Below are positions 29,999 through 38,550 of a stretch of DNA of 64,000 nucleotides, piece by piece (position 1 is the stretch's first letter; every line of letters begins with the position of its first letter). The notes below the pieces were generated by a model. It had not been told where the DNA came from. It ran no database searches and was given only the letters and a program-made list of their open reading frames with translations. The stretch comes from Longimicrobium terrae (GTDB lineage Bacteria > Gemmatimonadota > Gemmatimonadetes > Longimicrobiales > Longimicrobiaceae), in assembly GCF_014202995.1 (NCBI RefSeq), contig NZ_JACHIA010000019.1:54601-118600 (forward strand). The letters run 5' to 3'. A program made the position numbers and the translations under genes.

Positions 29999-31672
29999 AT
30001 GCGCCCCCCGTTCCGCACCTCCCTTCCCGCCATCGCCGTACTCATCGCGACCGCGGCGTCGTCCCCCTCCCTTTCCGCCCAGAACGGCGCGCCCGGCGAC
30101 GTGGCGCGGCTGGACGCCCTGTTCGCCGAGGTCAACACCGACAGCACACCGGGATGCGTGGCCGGCATCGCGCGCTCGGGGCTGCCCGTGCTGCTGCGGG
30201 CGTACGGGATGGCGAACCTGGAAACGCGCACGCCCAACACGCCGCGGACGATCTTCGAGGCGGGATCCGTCTCCAAGCAGTTCACCGCCGCGGCCGTGCT
30301 GATGCTCGCCCGCGCCGGGCGGCTCTCGTTGGACGACGACGTGCGCAGTCATCTGCCGGAACTCCCGGACTGGGGCGCGCCGGTGACCCTGCGGCAGATG
30401 CTGAACCACACCAGCGGGCTGCGCGACTGGGGCAACGTGGTGGAGCTCACGGGGTGGCCGCGCGGCACCCGGGTGTACACGCAGGATGACGTGCTGCGCG
30501 TCGCGGCCCGCCAGCGCGCGCTCAACTCCGCCCCGGGCGCGGAGTACCTGTACAGCAACACCAACTACACCCTTGCCGCCATCGTCGTGGAACGGGTGAG
30601 CGGCGTGAGCTTCGCGGAGTTCACCCGGCGCGCGCTGCTGCAGCCCGTCGGGATGACGCACAGTTCGTGGCGCGAGGACTTTGGAGCGGTGGTGGCGGGA
30701 AGGGCGCAGGCGTACGGGTCCGTCGATGGCGGCGGATGGCGGCTCAACATGCCGTTCGAGAACACGCTGGGGCACGCCGGGCTGCTGACCACGGTGGAGG
30801 ACCTGCTGCGGTGGAACGCGAACCTGGAGTCGTCCGCGGTGGGCGGCGCGGGCTTCGGCGCGGAGATGGCGGCGGCGGGGCGGCTGGCGAGCGGGCGCGC
30901 GATTCCGTACGCGCTCGGGCTGGAGCCGGGAATGCGGCGCGGCGTGGCCGGCATCACGCACGCGGGCGCCACGGGTGGATACCATTCGTTCCTGGGCCGC
31001 TACCCGGAGCGCGGGCTGTCCGTCGCCATCCTGTGCAACGCGGGGAGCATCAACACCGAAGACCTCGGCCCGCGCGTGGCGGATCTCTTTCTCCCCGCGC
31101 CTCCGCCGACGCCCGGATTCCCGGTTCGCGCCACGGCGGAAACGGAAACGCGCGACGTATCAGCGGTGGCCGGCCTGTACCGCAACGCGCGGACGCGGAT
31201 GCCGGTGACCATCACCGCGCTGGATGGCGGGTTCAGTGTGAACGGCGCCGCCCCTTACCTGCCGCGCTCGGCGACGTCGTTCGGGTCCGCGGACGGCTCT
31301 CGCCAGGCCACGCTGCTGCCGGACGCGGGCGGCGGCCGCGGTGAACTGCTCATCGTCCGTTCGACCGGTGACAGCACGCGTCTGATCCCCGTGGCCGCGG
31401 CGGACACGTCAGCCGCGGCGGTGGCGGCAATGGTGGGGACGTATCGAAGCGACGAGGCGGACGCGACCGTTTCCATCCGCGCGCGGGATGGCGGATTGGA
31501 ACTGCGGATGGATGGCGATCGCGCGATGAGGCTGGAGCCGGCGTACGAGGATGCGCTCATCGCGCCGGATGATGGATGGCTGTTCGTGCTGCGGCGGGAT
31601 ATGGAAGGCCGGATCACGGGGATGAGCGCCTGGATCGGCCGCAGCCGCGACATCCGCTTTGACCGGCGCTGA
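29999..31672 (+). CDS. serine hydrolase (beta-lactamase family) with C-terminal beta domain
   Basis: 557 aa with signal peptide (AIAVLIATAASSPSLSAQN). SxxK is S90-V-S-K93 in FEAGSVSKQFTAAAV; the YxN motif lies in EYLYSNTNYTL near residue 184; GVAGITHAGATGGYHSF fills the third-motif position. Residues ~385-557 form an extra beta-rich domain with two copies of a lipocalin-like pattern (VAGLYRNARTRMPVTITALDGGF, MVGTYRSDEADATVSIRARDGGL). The arrangement is typical of exported class-C-type hydrolases. Cotranscription with the upstream AraC gene is likely (55-base gap). Confidence 0.88.
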   Translation: MRPPFRTSLPAIAVLIATAASSPSLSAQNGAPGDVARLDALFAEVNTDSTPGCVAGIARSGLPVLLRAYGMANLETRTPNTPRTIFEAGSVSKQFTAAAVLMLARAGRLSLDDDVRSHLPELPDWGAPVTLRQMLNHTSGLRDWGNVVELTGWPRGTRVYTQDDVLRVAARQRALNSAPGAEYLYSNTNYTLAAIVVERVSGVSFAEFTRRALLQPVGMTHSSWREDFGAVVAGRAQAYGSVDGGGWRLNMPFENTLGHAGLLTTVEDLLRWNANLESSAVGGAGFGAEMAAAGRLASGRAIPYALGLEPGMRRGVAGITHAGATGGYHSFLGRYPERGLSVAILCNAGSINTEDLGPRVADLFLPAPPPTPGFPVRATAETETRDVSAVAGLYRNARTRMPVTITALDGGFSVNGAAPYLPRSATSFGSADGSRQATLLPDAGGGRGELLIVRSTGDSTRLIPVAAADTSAAAVAAMVGTYRSDEADATVSIRARDGGLELRMDGDRAMRLEPAYEDALIAPDDGWLFVLRRDMEGRITGMSAWIGRSRDIRFDRR

Positions 31673-31751
31673 CCGGCGGCGCTGAAACGGGACGCCGCTG
31701 CGGACCTGATCCGCGGGTTCAATCGGACGACGTACGCGCCCGGCACCGTGC

Positions 31752-32510
31752 TCAGTGCTCCGCGGCGATCACGGCCGGCGACGGCTTCGGTGCGCGCATC
31801 TTCCGAAAGATGCCCCGGATCAGCGCCGCGAACGGGAGCAGGCCGATCACGTTGGCGTACATGAGGATGGGAATCCCCGCGCGCCTCAGCCCACCCCAGT
31901 GTGCACCCCACGCGTCGGAGATGATCAAGCCGGCTCCGTACCCGCAGCACCAGTCCGTGAGGACGAGAAGAAAGGTCCCGGGATCGTGAAGCGCTCCCAG
32001 CGTCTGCTGCTGCCAGGTTCCGTTGAAGCCGCCGAACCCCCAGATCGCGACGGCGCCCATCAACCCGATCTCAACGATTACGGTTGCGGCCACCAGCCGG
32101 ACCTGTGCTCGCGCGGGCTGCAGTCCCGGGAACAACGCGCGCGTATCGCGTCGGAGAAGCAGGATGAGTACGGCGATCTGCGTCGCGATCACGGCTGCGG
32201 TGAACGCGGGCCCGAGCGGGGAGAGGAATTGGAACTCGTGAACGGCGTACATCGCGCGGGCGATCAGGGTCAGAACGCCCGCGCAGAACGCCGCGAGCGC
32301 GACCCCGAATCCATATCCCCACGGCCGCGCACGCCACAGTCCCACGCTTGCCGCGCCGTAGAGCAGAAAGAGGATGGGGATGGATGGATTGCCGAACCGG
32401 AACGGCTGCCCGTAGTCCACCGCGACCAGTGCTTCTTCGGCGATGCGGCTCGCGGGATAGACGAGGAGCAGAAGCGCCGCGAGGCGGTGCGGGCTGGAGA
32501 AGATGCGCAT
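31752..32510 (-). CDS. unknown integral membrane protein
   Basis: 252 aa with about six transmembrane helices: 8-28, 42-60, 65-88, 105-122, 140-162 and a last one near 215-235. There are no motifs that I recognise. The segment LTDWCCGYGAGLIISDAWG between helices 5 and 6 carries a Cys pair. The C-terminus is short and basic. Convergent with the serine hydrolase gene 79 bases away; the gene upstream is separated by a composite repeat. Confidence 0.65.
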   Translation of the reverse strand: MRIFSSPHRLAALLLLVYPASRIAEEALVAVDYGQPFRFGNPSIPILFLLYGAASVGLWRARPWGYGFGVALAAFCAGVLTLIARAMYAVHEFQFLSPLGPAFTAAVIATQIAVLILLLRRDTRALFPGLQPARAQVRLVAATVIVEIGLMGAVAIWGFGGFNGTWQQQTLGALHDPGTFLLVLTDWCCGYGAGLIISDAWGAHWGGLRRAGIPILMYANVIGLLPFAALIRGIFRKMRAPKPSPAVIAAEH

Positions 32511-32550
32511 GGGGGATTATGGGCGGGGTCGTGGTGGGGTTGTTCTGTCA

Positions 32551-32845
32551 TGCAGTTGAAGCCCCGATCGTGGACGCGACAGCGGCATGAGTCGTGGCTT
32601 ACCGCTTTTGGAGCGGCGGATTTATTCGCTCAAGACGGGTTCGGCTCCACGCGACTCCGCCTCCCGCACCGGCTTCTCCGCTCGCGAGCGGATTCCGCTC
32701 ACGCCGACCCTTCGGTGTGGCACGCCGACCCATCCGCCCGGCCCAACTCTCCGCCTTGCCGGAACCTCCGGCCGCCAACAACCCTCGCCCATTCTGTTTG
32801 GGAGAGTTGGGCGGATGGTGCCGGCCCGGGCAGGGGCCGTCCTGA
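32551..32845 (-). repeat. composite repeat containing a family B element
   Basis: 32551-32631 is a family B element in minus orientation (GCAGTTGAAGCCCC at one end, GAGCGGCGGATTTATTCGCTC at the other). The rest up to 32845, read on the minus strand, matches 41525-41650 in patches: GGGCCGGCACCA, AGGGTT, GTGCGGGA and GCGGAGTC. The two places therefore share a longer composite unit. The CCCAACTCTC / GAGAGTTGGG arms (32742, 32804) form a large stem. No gene is seen. Confidence 0.75.
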
Positions 32846-32846
32846 C

Positions 32847-34034
32847 CTACGGCTCCACGCGCACCGGGATGACGAACGCGGTGCGGTCCCACGACAGGCG
32901 CAGCGTGCCCGCGCCGGCCGCGCCCGGTACCACGTCGATGGTGAACGTCTCCACCGGCGCGGCGATCGCTTCGCGGCGCATGGGCACGCGCCCCACATCG
33001 CGCGCGGCGTCGTAGCTGGTGCCGTTCTGCCCCGTCTGCCGGTTCACGATCAGCACGCCGCCGTCCTCCGCGGGCATGGAGAACAGCGTGTACTCGCCCG
33101 CGGGAACGCGAAGGGTGTTCGCGCCTTCGCCCAGCACCAGCGCGCGATCCGTGGTCAGGTGCGTGGCGCGGTTGGCTCCCGTGCGCCACAGCTGCCCCCA
33201 CCGCACGACGGCGGGAAAGATGTCGCGGCCGCGTCGCACCGGCTGGCCGTAGTCAATCACGATGCGCGCGCCGGACAGCGTCTCCTCCTCGCGCCCGCGG
33301 CCGGAAAGCTCGCCCATTCCCCGCCCCGCGCGGTCGGCGGCTTCCCAGCGCGCGGCGGCTGCCTGCATCTCATTGCCCAGCCAGGGCACGCGCGTCACCA
33401 CCACCTTGCGCGTGGTCCCCGCCGCATCCAGCGACACCATGCGGCCGGACGCGTCCACCCGCGCCACAGACGGACCGCGCATGGGGTGCGTGAGCGTCCA
33501 CGCGCCCGCGCCGGCCGGCGCCACGGTGAAGTTCATCATCCGCCCGCCGGAAAACAGGGGCTGCGTGCCGCCCTGCCCCGGCGCGCGCGCCACGACCAGG
33601 TTGAACGGCCAGTGCACCAGGTCTACAAAGGGCAGCGCCGCCGCCGGCCCGCTCACCTGCGATGCGCGCGTGCTGTCGCCTTCCGTCAGTGTGCGCGTCC
33701 ATCCCTCGCCGGCGCGCACCCACGTTTCCGAGCGGACGGGCTCATCCGGCGCGCTGGGCAGATAGGTGTGCTCTTCGAACGCCGTCATCATCCCGTCATC
33801 CGCCAACTCCGCGACGTAGCGGCGCAGCGTGGTACGCGGCGAACGCACGACCGCCTCGGCCGTGATGCGCCCGGGCTGCTGCACCCAGCGCTCCAGCGCC
33901 AGCGTGTCGCGGCCCAGAACGGTGACGAGCGCCGCGCTGTCGGCGCGCATCTGGGCGTGCGCGGCGGGCGCCAGCGTGGCCGCGAGCAGCGGAACCGCCG
34001 CGCTACAGAGGAATCGCATGGAGTTCATGGGCAT
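32847..34034 (-). CDS. DUF2911 domain protein, exported
   Basis: 395 aa, signal peptide (FLCSAAVPLLAATLAPAAHA). Residues ~30-245 form an unassigned beta-rich domain. Residues ~255-390 are DUF2911: ARIVIDYGQPVRRGRDIFPAVVRWGQLWRTGANRATHL, LRVPAGEYTLFSMP and TLRLSWDRTAFVIPV. The function of DUF2911 is not established; it is common in Bacteroidota and Gemmatimonadota secreted proteins. The ATG at 34034 is followed by in-frame ATGs at 34028 and 34019, any of which would serve. Confidence 0.85.
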   Translation of the reverse strand: MPMNSMRFLCSAAVPLLAATLAPAAHAQMRADSAALVTVLGRDTLALERWVQQPGRITAEAVVRSPRTTLRRYVAELADDGMMTAFEEHTYLPSAPDEPVRSETWVRAGEGWTRTLTEGDSTRASQVSGPAAALPFVDLVHWPFNLVVARAPGQGGTQPLFSGGRMMNFTVAPAGAGAWTLTHPMRGPSVARVDASGRMVSLDAAGTTRKVVVTRVPWLGNEMQAAAARWEAADRAGRGMGELSGRGREEETLSGARIVIDYGQPVRRGRDIFPAVVRWGQLWRTGANRATHLTTDRALVLGEGANTLRVPAGEYTLFSMPAEDGGVLIVNRQTGQNGTSYDAARDVGRVPMRREAIAAPVETFTIDVVPGAAGAGTLRLSWDRTAFVIPVRVEP

Positions 34035-34581
34035 GGCTGCTTCGCAAAAGGTGAGGGGAAATGCTCACTGATCGCGCCGTCCGAGCGCGTCCGGCGAGCC
34101 ATCGATCAATCGAAAGCCGACACCGTGGTGCGGATGGATTGAAATCGCGATCGTGCGACTCGTCGCTACTGCTCGATCCACACACCCTGTCGATCAACAG
34201 TACAGCAGATCGGTAGATAAGCGGACCGGTCAGTCAATCGGCAGTTCAGTGGATGGGCAGATCCCGTTCGTCCGGCGTCGATTCGCTCCATTCGGCAGAT
34301 CATCCGAACCGTTCAGCGGATCGAGGGATCGACGGATCGACGGATCGACGGATCGACGGTTCCGCGGATCGGGCGGCGTGCTGCCCGTGGACGACACGGT
34401 AGCCCACCCATCCGCTTGCCACAACGCTGGGGCGATGATGATCGTCATCCGCCACGGATCAAACGAATCGCGTGGATGGCGGGTCTGCAAGGGACACTCC
34501 CGGACTGGCGGAATCGGCGTACCCCGCGCCATCCTCATCCCGCCATCTCCCGCTCTTTCATCATCCCAGGAGGACGTTCCC
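34035..34581 (+). repeat. intergenic region with an 8-bp tandem repeat
   Basis: 547 bases between divergent genes. Four exact copies of GGATCGAC lie at 34326-34357, continued by two degenerate units to about 34373. The preceding 150 bases contain many scattered GATCG/CGATC words, as if an older array had decayed. No gene is seen; in-frame extension of the downstream gene through this region is judged spurious. Confidence 0.75.
34568..34574 (+). promoter_or_regulatory. strong Shine-Dalgarno site deciding a TTG start
   Basis: AGGAGGA, 7 bases before TTG at 34582. It fixes the start of the DUF885 gene on a TTG that begins a lipoprotein signal peptide. Confidence 0.85.
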
Positions 34582-36402
34582 TTGAAGCGAAGCATTCCCC
34601 TGTACGCAGGCGTGCTGCTGTCCGCCGGCTGCGCGGCGCCGCAAGCCGGGATGGAGACCGCCCCCGCGGCCGCGCCCGCCCCCGCAGTCGCGCAGGACGC
34701 CAACCAGCGGCTGGACCAGCTGGCCGAGGCGTTCTTTGAGGCGTCGCTGCCGCTGAACCCCACGCAGGCCACGTCCATCGGCGACAACCGCTACAACCAC
34801 CTGTTCACCGTGGGCTTCAGCGCCGAGAGCCGCGCCGCCGCCCGCGCCCTGCGCGAGGAGTACGCGGGACGGCTGCTCGCCCTGGACCGCGCGTCGCTGG
34901 ACGCCGAGCACCAGCTGACGTACGACGTGTTCACGCGCAACCTGGAATCCGCGCGCGCCGGCGAGCAGTTTCCGTCACACCTGGTACCGCTGAACCAGTT
35001 CTTCAACTGGACGGCGGGATTCGTGGGGATGGGGGCCGGAACCGGCGTGCACCCCTTCAAGACGGTCAAGGATTACGACGATTTCCTGTCGCGCATCAAC
35101 GGATTTCAGCAGGGCGTGGACGTCACCATCGCCAACATGCGCGAGGGGATGGCGGCCGGCGTGGTGCAGCCGCGTGTGCTGATGGAGCGCGTGCTGCCCC
35201 AGCTTTCCGCGCACGTGGTGGCTGATCCCACGACGAGCCTCTTCTACGGCCCGGTGACGAACATGCCGGCCGACTTCAGCGCCGCGGACCGCCAGCGGCT
35301 GACGGCGGCGTACACGGCCGCCATCCGCGACCGCATCGTCCCCTCGTTCCGCAAGCTGCACGACTTCGTCCGCGACGAGTACCTGCCGCGCACGCGCACG
35401 ACGGTGGGCCTCTCCGCCCTGCCCAACGGGCGCGCGTGGTACGAGTACCAGGTGCGCGCGGTGACGACGACGGATCTGACGCCGGAGCAGATCCACGACG
35501 TCGGGTTGTCGGAGGTGGCGCGCATCCACCGGGAGATGGAAAAGGTAAAGGAGCAGGTCGGCTTCCGCGGCGATCTCAAGGCGTTCATGCAGCACATCCA
35601 GAGCGATCCGCGCTACCGGTATACGACACGCGAGGAGATGCTGGCGGACTACCGCAACGCGCAGGCGCGCATCGACGCCACCACGGACAGGCTGTTCAAC
35701 GTAAAGCCGGCCGCCAACTACGAGATCCGTCCCGTGGAGCCGTTCCGCGAGCGCAGCTTCAGCGGCGGATCGTACACGGCGGCCAGCCTGGACGGGTCGC
35801 GCCCCGGCGTCTTTCACCTGAACACGTACGATCCCACGGGCCGCCCGCGCTACGGCATGGAGTCGCTGCTGATTCACGAGGGCTCGCCCGGCCACCACTT
35901 TCAGATCAGCATCGCGCGCGAGCTTACGGGCGTGCCGCGCATCCGTCGCTTCGGCGGGTTCACGGCATTTTCGGAGGGATGGGGATTGTACGCGGAGACG
36001 CTGGGCAAGGAACTGGGACTGTATCAGGACCCCTACCAGTACTTCGGATTCCTGTCGTCGGAACTGTGGCGCTCCATCCGCCTAGTGCTGGATACGGGGA
36101 TTCACGCCAAGGGCTGGACGCACGCGCAGGCCAAACAGTACGCCCGTGACAACTCGGCCACGAGCGAGTCCACCATCGAGGCCGAGGTGGAGCGGTTCAG
36201 CGCGATTCCGGGCCAGGGGCTGGCGTACAAAATCGGCGAGCTGAAGATCACCGAACTCCGCCGCCGCGCCGAGGCCGCGCTGGGCTCGCGCTTCGACATC
36301 CGCGCGTTCCACCGCGCCGTTCTGGAGGACGGAGCGCTGCCGCTGGACGTGCTCGATGCCAAGATCAACCGCTGGATCGCGGCGCAGCAGCAGGCGGCGT
36401 AA
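34582..36402 (+). CDS. DUF885 family lipoprotein, predicted metallopeptidase
   Basis: 606 aa from TTG. The signal MKRSIPLYAGVLLSAGC has a lipobox (Cys17). The DUF885 signature HEGSPGHHFQ is at 432-441; it is a variant zinc motif in which two His and a downstream Glu (probably in FSEGWGLYAE) would bind metal. RYGMESLLIHEG and DPYQYFGFLSSELWRSIRLVLDTG are further family blocks. Members are related to gluzincin-type carboxypeptidases, so an envelope peptidase role is reasonable but unproved. Length is family-typical. The gene ends before a family B repeat and a bidirectional hairpin. Confidence 0.88.
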   Translation: MKRSIPLYAGVLLSAGCAAPQAGMETAPAAAPAPAVAQDANQRLDQLAEAFFEASLPLNPTQATSIGDNRYNHLFTVGFSAESRAAARALREEYAGRLLALDRASLDAEHQLTYDVFTRNLESARAGEQFPSHLVPLNQFFNWTAGFVGMGAGTGVHPFKTVKDYDDFLSRINGFQQGVDVTIANMREGMAAGVVQPRVLMERVLPQLSAHVVADPTTSLFYGPVTNMPADFSAADRQRLTAAYTAAIRDRIVPSFRKLHDFVRDEYLPRTRTTVGLSALPNGRAWYEYQVRAVTTTDLTPEQIHDVGLSEVARIHREMEKVKEQVGFRGDLKAFMQHIQSDPRYRYTTREEMLADYRNAQARIDATTDRLFNVKPAANYEIRPVEPFRERSFSGGSYTAASLDGSRPGVFHLNTYDPTGRPRYGMESLLIHEGSPGHHFQISIARELTGVPRIRRFGGFTAFSEGWGLYAETLGKELGLYQDPYQYFGFLSSELWRSIRLVLDTGIHAKGWTHAQAKQYARDNSATSESTIEAEVERFSAIPGQGLAYKIGELKITELRRRAEAALGSRFDIRAFHRAVLEDGALPLDVLDAKINRWIAAQQQAA

Positions 36403-36464
36403 GCGGCGGATGCGCAGGAGGTTTGTCCATGGCCCGGGCCTCCCCGTCCGCCGCAGAGTATCCT

Positions 36465-36545
36465 GAGCGAATGAATCCGCCGCTCAAACAGCGGTAACCC
36501 TCGACTCATGGCCGCTGACGCGTCCATGATCGAGGCTTCAACTGC
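36465..36545 (+). repeat. family B element, single
   Basis: 81 bases, GAGCGAATGAATCCGCCGCTC-type start, then CCTCGA...TGATCGAGG arms and the end GCTTCAACTGC. Both internal arm pairs are retained, with the second changed on both sides from CCCCGA/TCGGGG to CCTCGA/TCGAGG, a compensated change that supports a folded structure. Confidence 0.85.
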
Positions 36546-36570
36546 GTAACAACAGCCGGACGAGAACGAC

Positions 36571-36598
36571 GAAGCGCCGCCAGAAATGGCGGCGCTTC
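36571..36598. terminator. bidirectional terminator hairpin
   Basis: Perfect 12-bp stem GAAGCGCCGCCA / TGGCGGCGCTTC with GAAA loop between convergent genes; CTGTTTCC follows on the plus strand. Confidence 0.75.
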
Positions 36599-36610
36599 CT
36601 GTTTCCATGA

Positions 36611-37024
36611 TCAGCTGGAGATGGATTGCCGTTCAGTGCTGCGCGTCACTGCCCGGGGCGGGCGCGCGACGCGGAAGCGCAGCACCAGCGCCGAGGCCGC
36701 GTAGCCGATGAATCCGCCGTAGATGGCGCCCGGCAGCGATCCCATCGTCGCGCCCACCGCCGCCCCCGCGACCGTCCCCAGCAGCGTGCCGCCGAACGCC
36801 AGGCCCAGCGGAACGTGCCGCATCAGCAGCCACGCCGTGAGCGGCGCCAGGACGGCGCCCGCGATCATCCCCATCCCCGCCCCGAACACGAGAACCTCGG
36901 GGTAGCGAAACCATCCATCCCATTCCAGAAGCATCCAGGCAACCTGCGCGACCAACCCGGCGATCGCGCCGAACACCGCCCCCGCCGCGCTGAGCCCCAG
37001 GGTCACCAAGATCGCTCGCCGCAT
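36611..37024 (-). CDS. small glycine-rich membrane protein
   Basis: 137 aa with four predicted helices (residues ~5-35, 45-68, 75-95, 98-117), rich in Gly and Ala, with a basic C-terminal tail. The pattern GTVAGAAVGATMGSLPGAIYGGFIGY resembles glycine-zipper membrane proteins. No family was assigned. ATG at 37024. The 120 bases upstream separate it from the lipoprotein triplet. Confidence 0.6.
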   Translation of the reverse strand: MRRAILVTLGLSAAGAVFGAIAGLVAQVAWMLLEWDGWFRYPEVLVFGAGMGMIAGAVLAPLTAWLLMRHVPLGLAFGGTLLGTVAGAAVGATMGSLPGAIYGGFIGYAASALVLRFRVARPPRAVTRSTERQSISS

Positions 37025-37147
37025 CGCCGTCCTCCTCTGAGAAGTACTTTGTATCGCAAAGAAGAGTAACGGTCGAGATCGGGATCGTCAACGCACCCGT
37101 CCAAACCCTGAGTGGCCGGGCGGCTCCCGGCGGCTCTGTCGGGTTCG

Positions 37148-37774
37148 TCAGGAGATCGACATCCCTGCCCACCCTGTCACCCTCCACTGCCCGTCCCGGT
37201 ACTTCAGCAGGAGCAAGCCTCCGCCGCCGCACAAATTTCCGCACCAGTAACTCTGCAGCACGGCCGCGTGGCGCCGCTGTTCATCAAACCCCGGACGGGA
37301 GAGGAACTGAATGGAGGCGGCGCCCGGATACAGCTGCCGCAACCGCTCCCCGGACGCGTTGATCCCGCCCGGCGTGGACCGGACCGAGTCGATCCGTGCG
37401 ATGGAAAGCAAGCGGAACCGGGTGGAGTCCGCGGACAGGGTGGCGAGCGAGAGCGGTGACCTGGTGCGCCGAAGCAGATCGGGAAAGACCTCGCCCGGAA
37501 ACCGGATCCCCTGTTCCCGCAGGGTCCTGTCATCGGGCATCATGTACCGTTCGGCCGGGGTCGTCACGGACGCGGCGAGAATCAGTAGCCGGCGTACGCC
37601 GATCACCTTGCCCGTCGAGTCGTATTCCTTGGCGTTGGAGAGGTCCTCGAGCACCGCGAGCAGTACGTCGCGCTCATCCTGCTCCAGCGTCCGCGGCTGG
37701 ACGGTCGCGAGCGGCGCGCACGAGGCGCAGGCGATGGCAAGAACAAGGAGGATGAGTCCGCGGATGGAGAGCAT
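37148..37774 (-). CDS. paralogous lipoprotein 1 of 3 (WCGxxCGxGG family)
   Basis: 208 aa from ATG 37774. The signal LILLVLAIACASC ends in a lipobox. The N-part (EQDERDVLLAVLEDLSNA... VRRLLILAASVTT) and the middle (LREQGIRFPGEVFPDLLRR... IDSVRSTPGGINASG) align with lipoprotein 3 below. The C-part has ISRPGFD-like FLSRPGFDEQRRHAAVLQSYWCGNLCGGGGLLLL, ending in GQWRVTGW. No known domain was recognised; the two conserved Cys may form a disulfide or bind a ligand. It is the last gene of the minus-strand run from ispF. Confidence 0.75.
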   Translation of the reverse strand: MLSIRGLILLVLAIACASCAPLATVQPRTLEQDERDVLLAVLEDLSNAKEYDSTGKVIGVRRLLILAASVTTPAERYMMPDDRTLREQGIRFPGEVFPDLLRRTRSPLSLATLSADSTRFRLLSIARIDSVRSTPGGINASGERLRQLYPGAASIQFLSRPGFDEQRRHAAVLQSYWCGNLCGGGGLLLLKYRDGQWRVTGWAGMSIS

Positions 37775-37929
37775 GTGGTCGGGCGGTGCGTGAGGTGGGA
37801 ATGGTGGCAAGTCGCCGGGCGGTGCTGCGCGGCGCGAACCAGCGTCCGCACGCATCTTCATCCTCCGTCTCCTGCACGAGTCACTGAGGCTGTGGAGTTC
37901 CGCGTGCCGGGCACGACGGCGAGGGCGGT

Positions 37930-38529
37930 TCAGCTTACGGTGTCGGTGAAGCCGCCGAGGCGCGTCCACCGCCCGTCCGGCTGGCGGCGGAAAAGGACGT
38001 ACCCGCCGTGGCCGCAGAGCGGGCCGCACCAGGTGGACACCGCCAGCGCCGCATGCGTGCGTGTGCGGTCGAAGCCCGGCCGTGACATGGAGATGACGTG
38101 GATGGCCCCAGGGACGACCTCGTGCAGCCGCGCCGACGTCTGAACGTCGCTCCCGGTAAAGACCTGCTCGCGCTCCTCGTTCGTCAACCAGCGCACGCCC
38201 GTCACGGCGCCGAGTACCGACGAGAACTGGACGCGCGCCTCGCTGCGCGCGCCGGCGTCGAGCAGCGCGGCGTACGGAAACCCGCCTTCCACCGTTTCCA
38301 GCCATCCCCGTTCCGGCGCGCTGCCGGAAAGCATCGTCTCGTCGATCACCACCGCCGGTCCGTGCACCTCCGCCGAGGCGCGTGCGATCTCCAGGTATGC
38401 GCTCCACACCGCCCGCTCGTCCTCCGCCAGCGTGGCGCGTCGCGACCCGCCGTGCCCGGCGGCCGCGCATCCGGCCAGGGTCAGGAGCAGCGCGAGGATG
38501 AAGCGATGGGAATGTTTCGGAAGACGCAT
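37930..38529 (-). CDS. paralogous lipoprotein 2 of 3
   Basis: 199 aa. Lipobox LAGC after a short signal. It begins its domain with LAEDERAVWSAYLEIA and keeps the C-terminal signature MSRPGFDRTRTHAALAVSTWCGPLCGHGGYVLFRR...GRWTRLGG. The middle is more divergent than in copies 1 and 3. ATG at 38529, only 21 bases after lipoprotein 3. Confidence 0.72.
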   Translation of the reverse strand: MRLPKHSHRFILALLLTLAGCAAAGHGGSRRATLAEDERAVWSAYLEIARASAEVHGPAVVIDETMLSGSAPERGWLETVEGGFPYAALLDAGARSEARVQFSSVLGAVTGVRWLTNEEREQVFTGSDVQTSARLHEVVPGAIHVISMSRPGFDRTRTHAALAVSTWCGPLCGHGGYVLFRRQPDGRWTRLGGFTDTVS

Positions 38530-38550
38530 TCGTCAGCGGCGGCAAGGATG

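Noticed and set aside
34153..34581. N-terminal extension of the DUF885 protein
   Set aside because: The extension would translate decayed GGATCGAC repeats; the TTG at 34582 has a near-perfect ribosome site and starts a lipoprotein signal.
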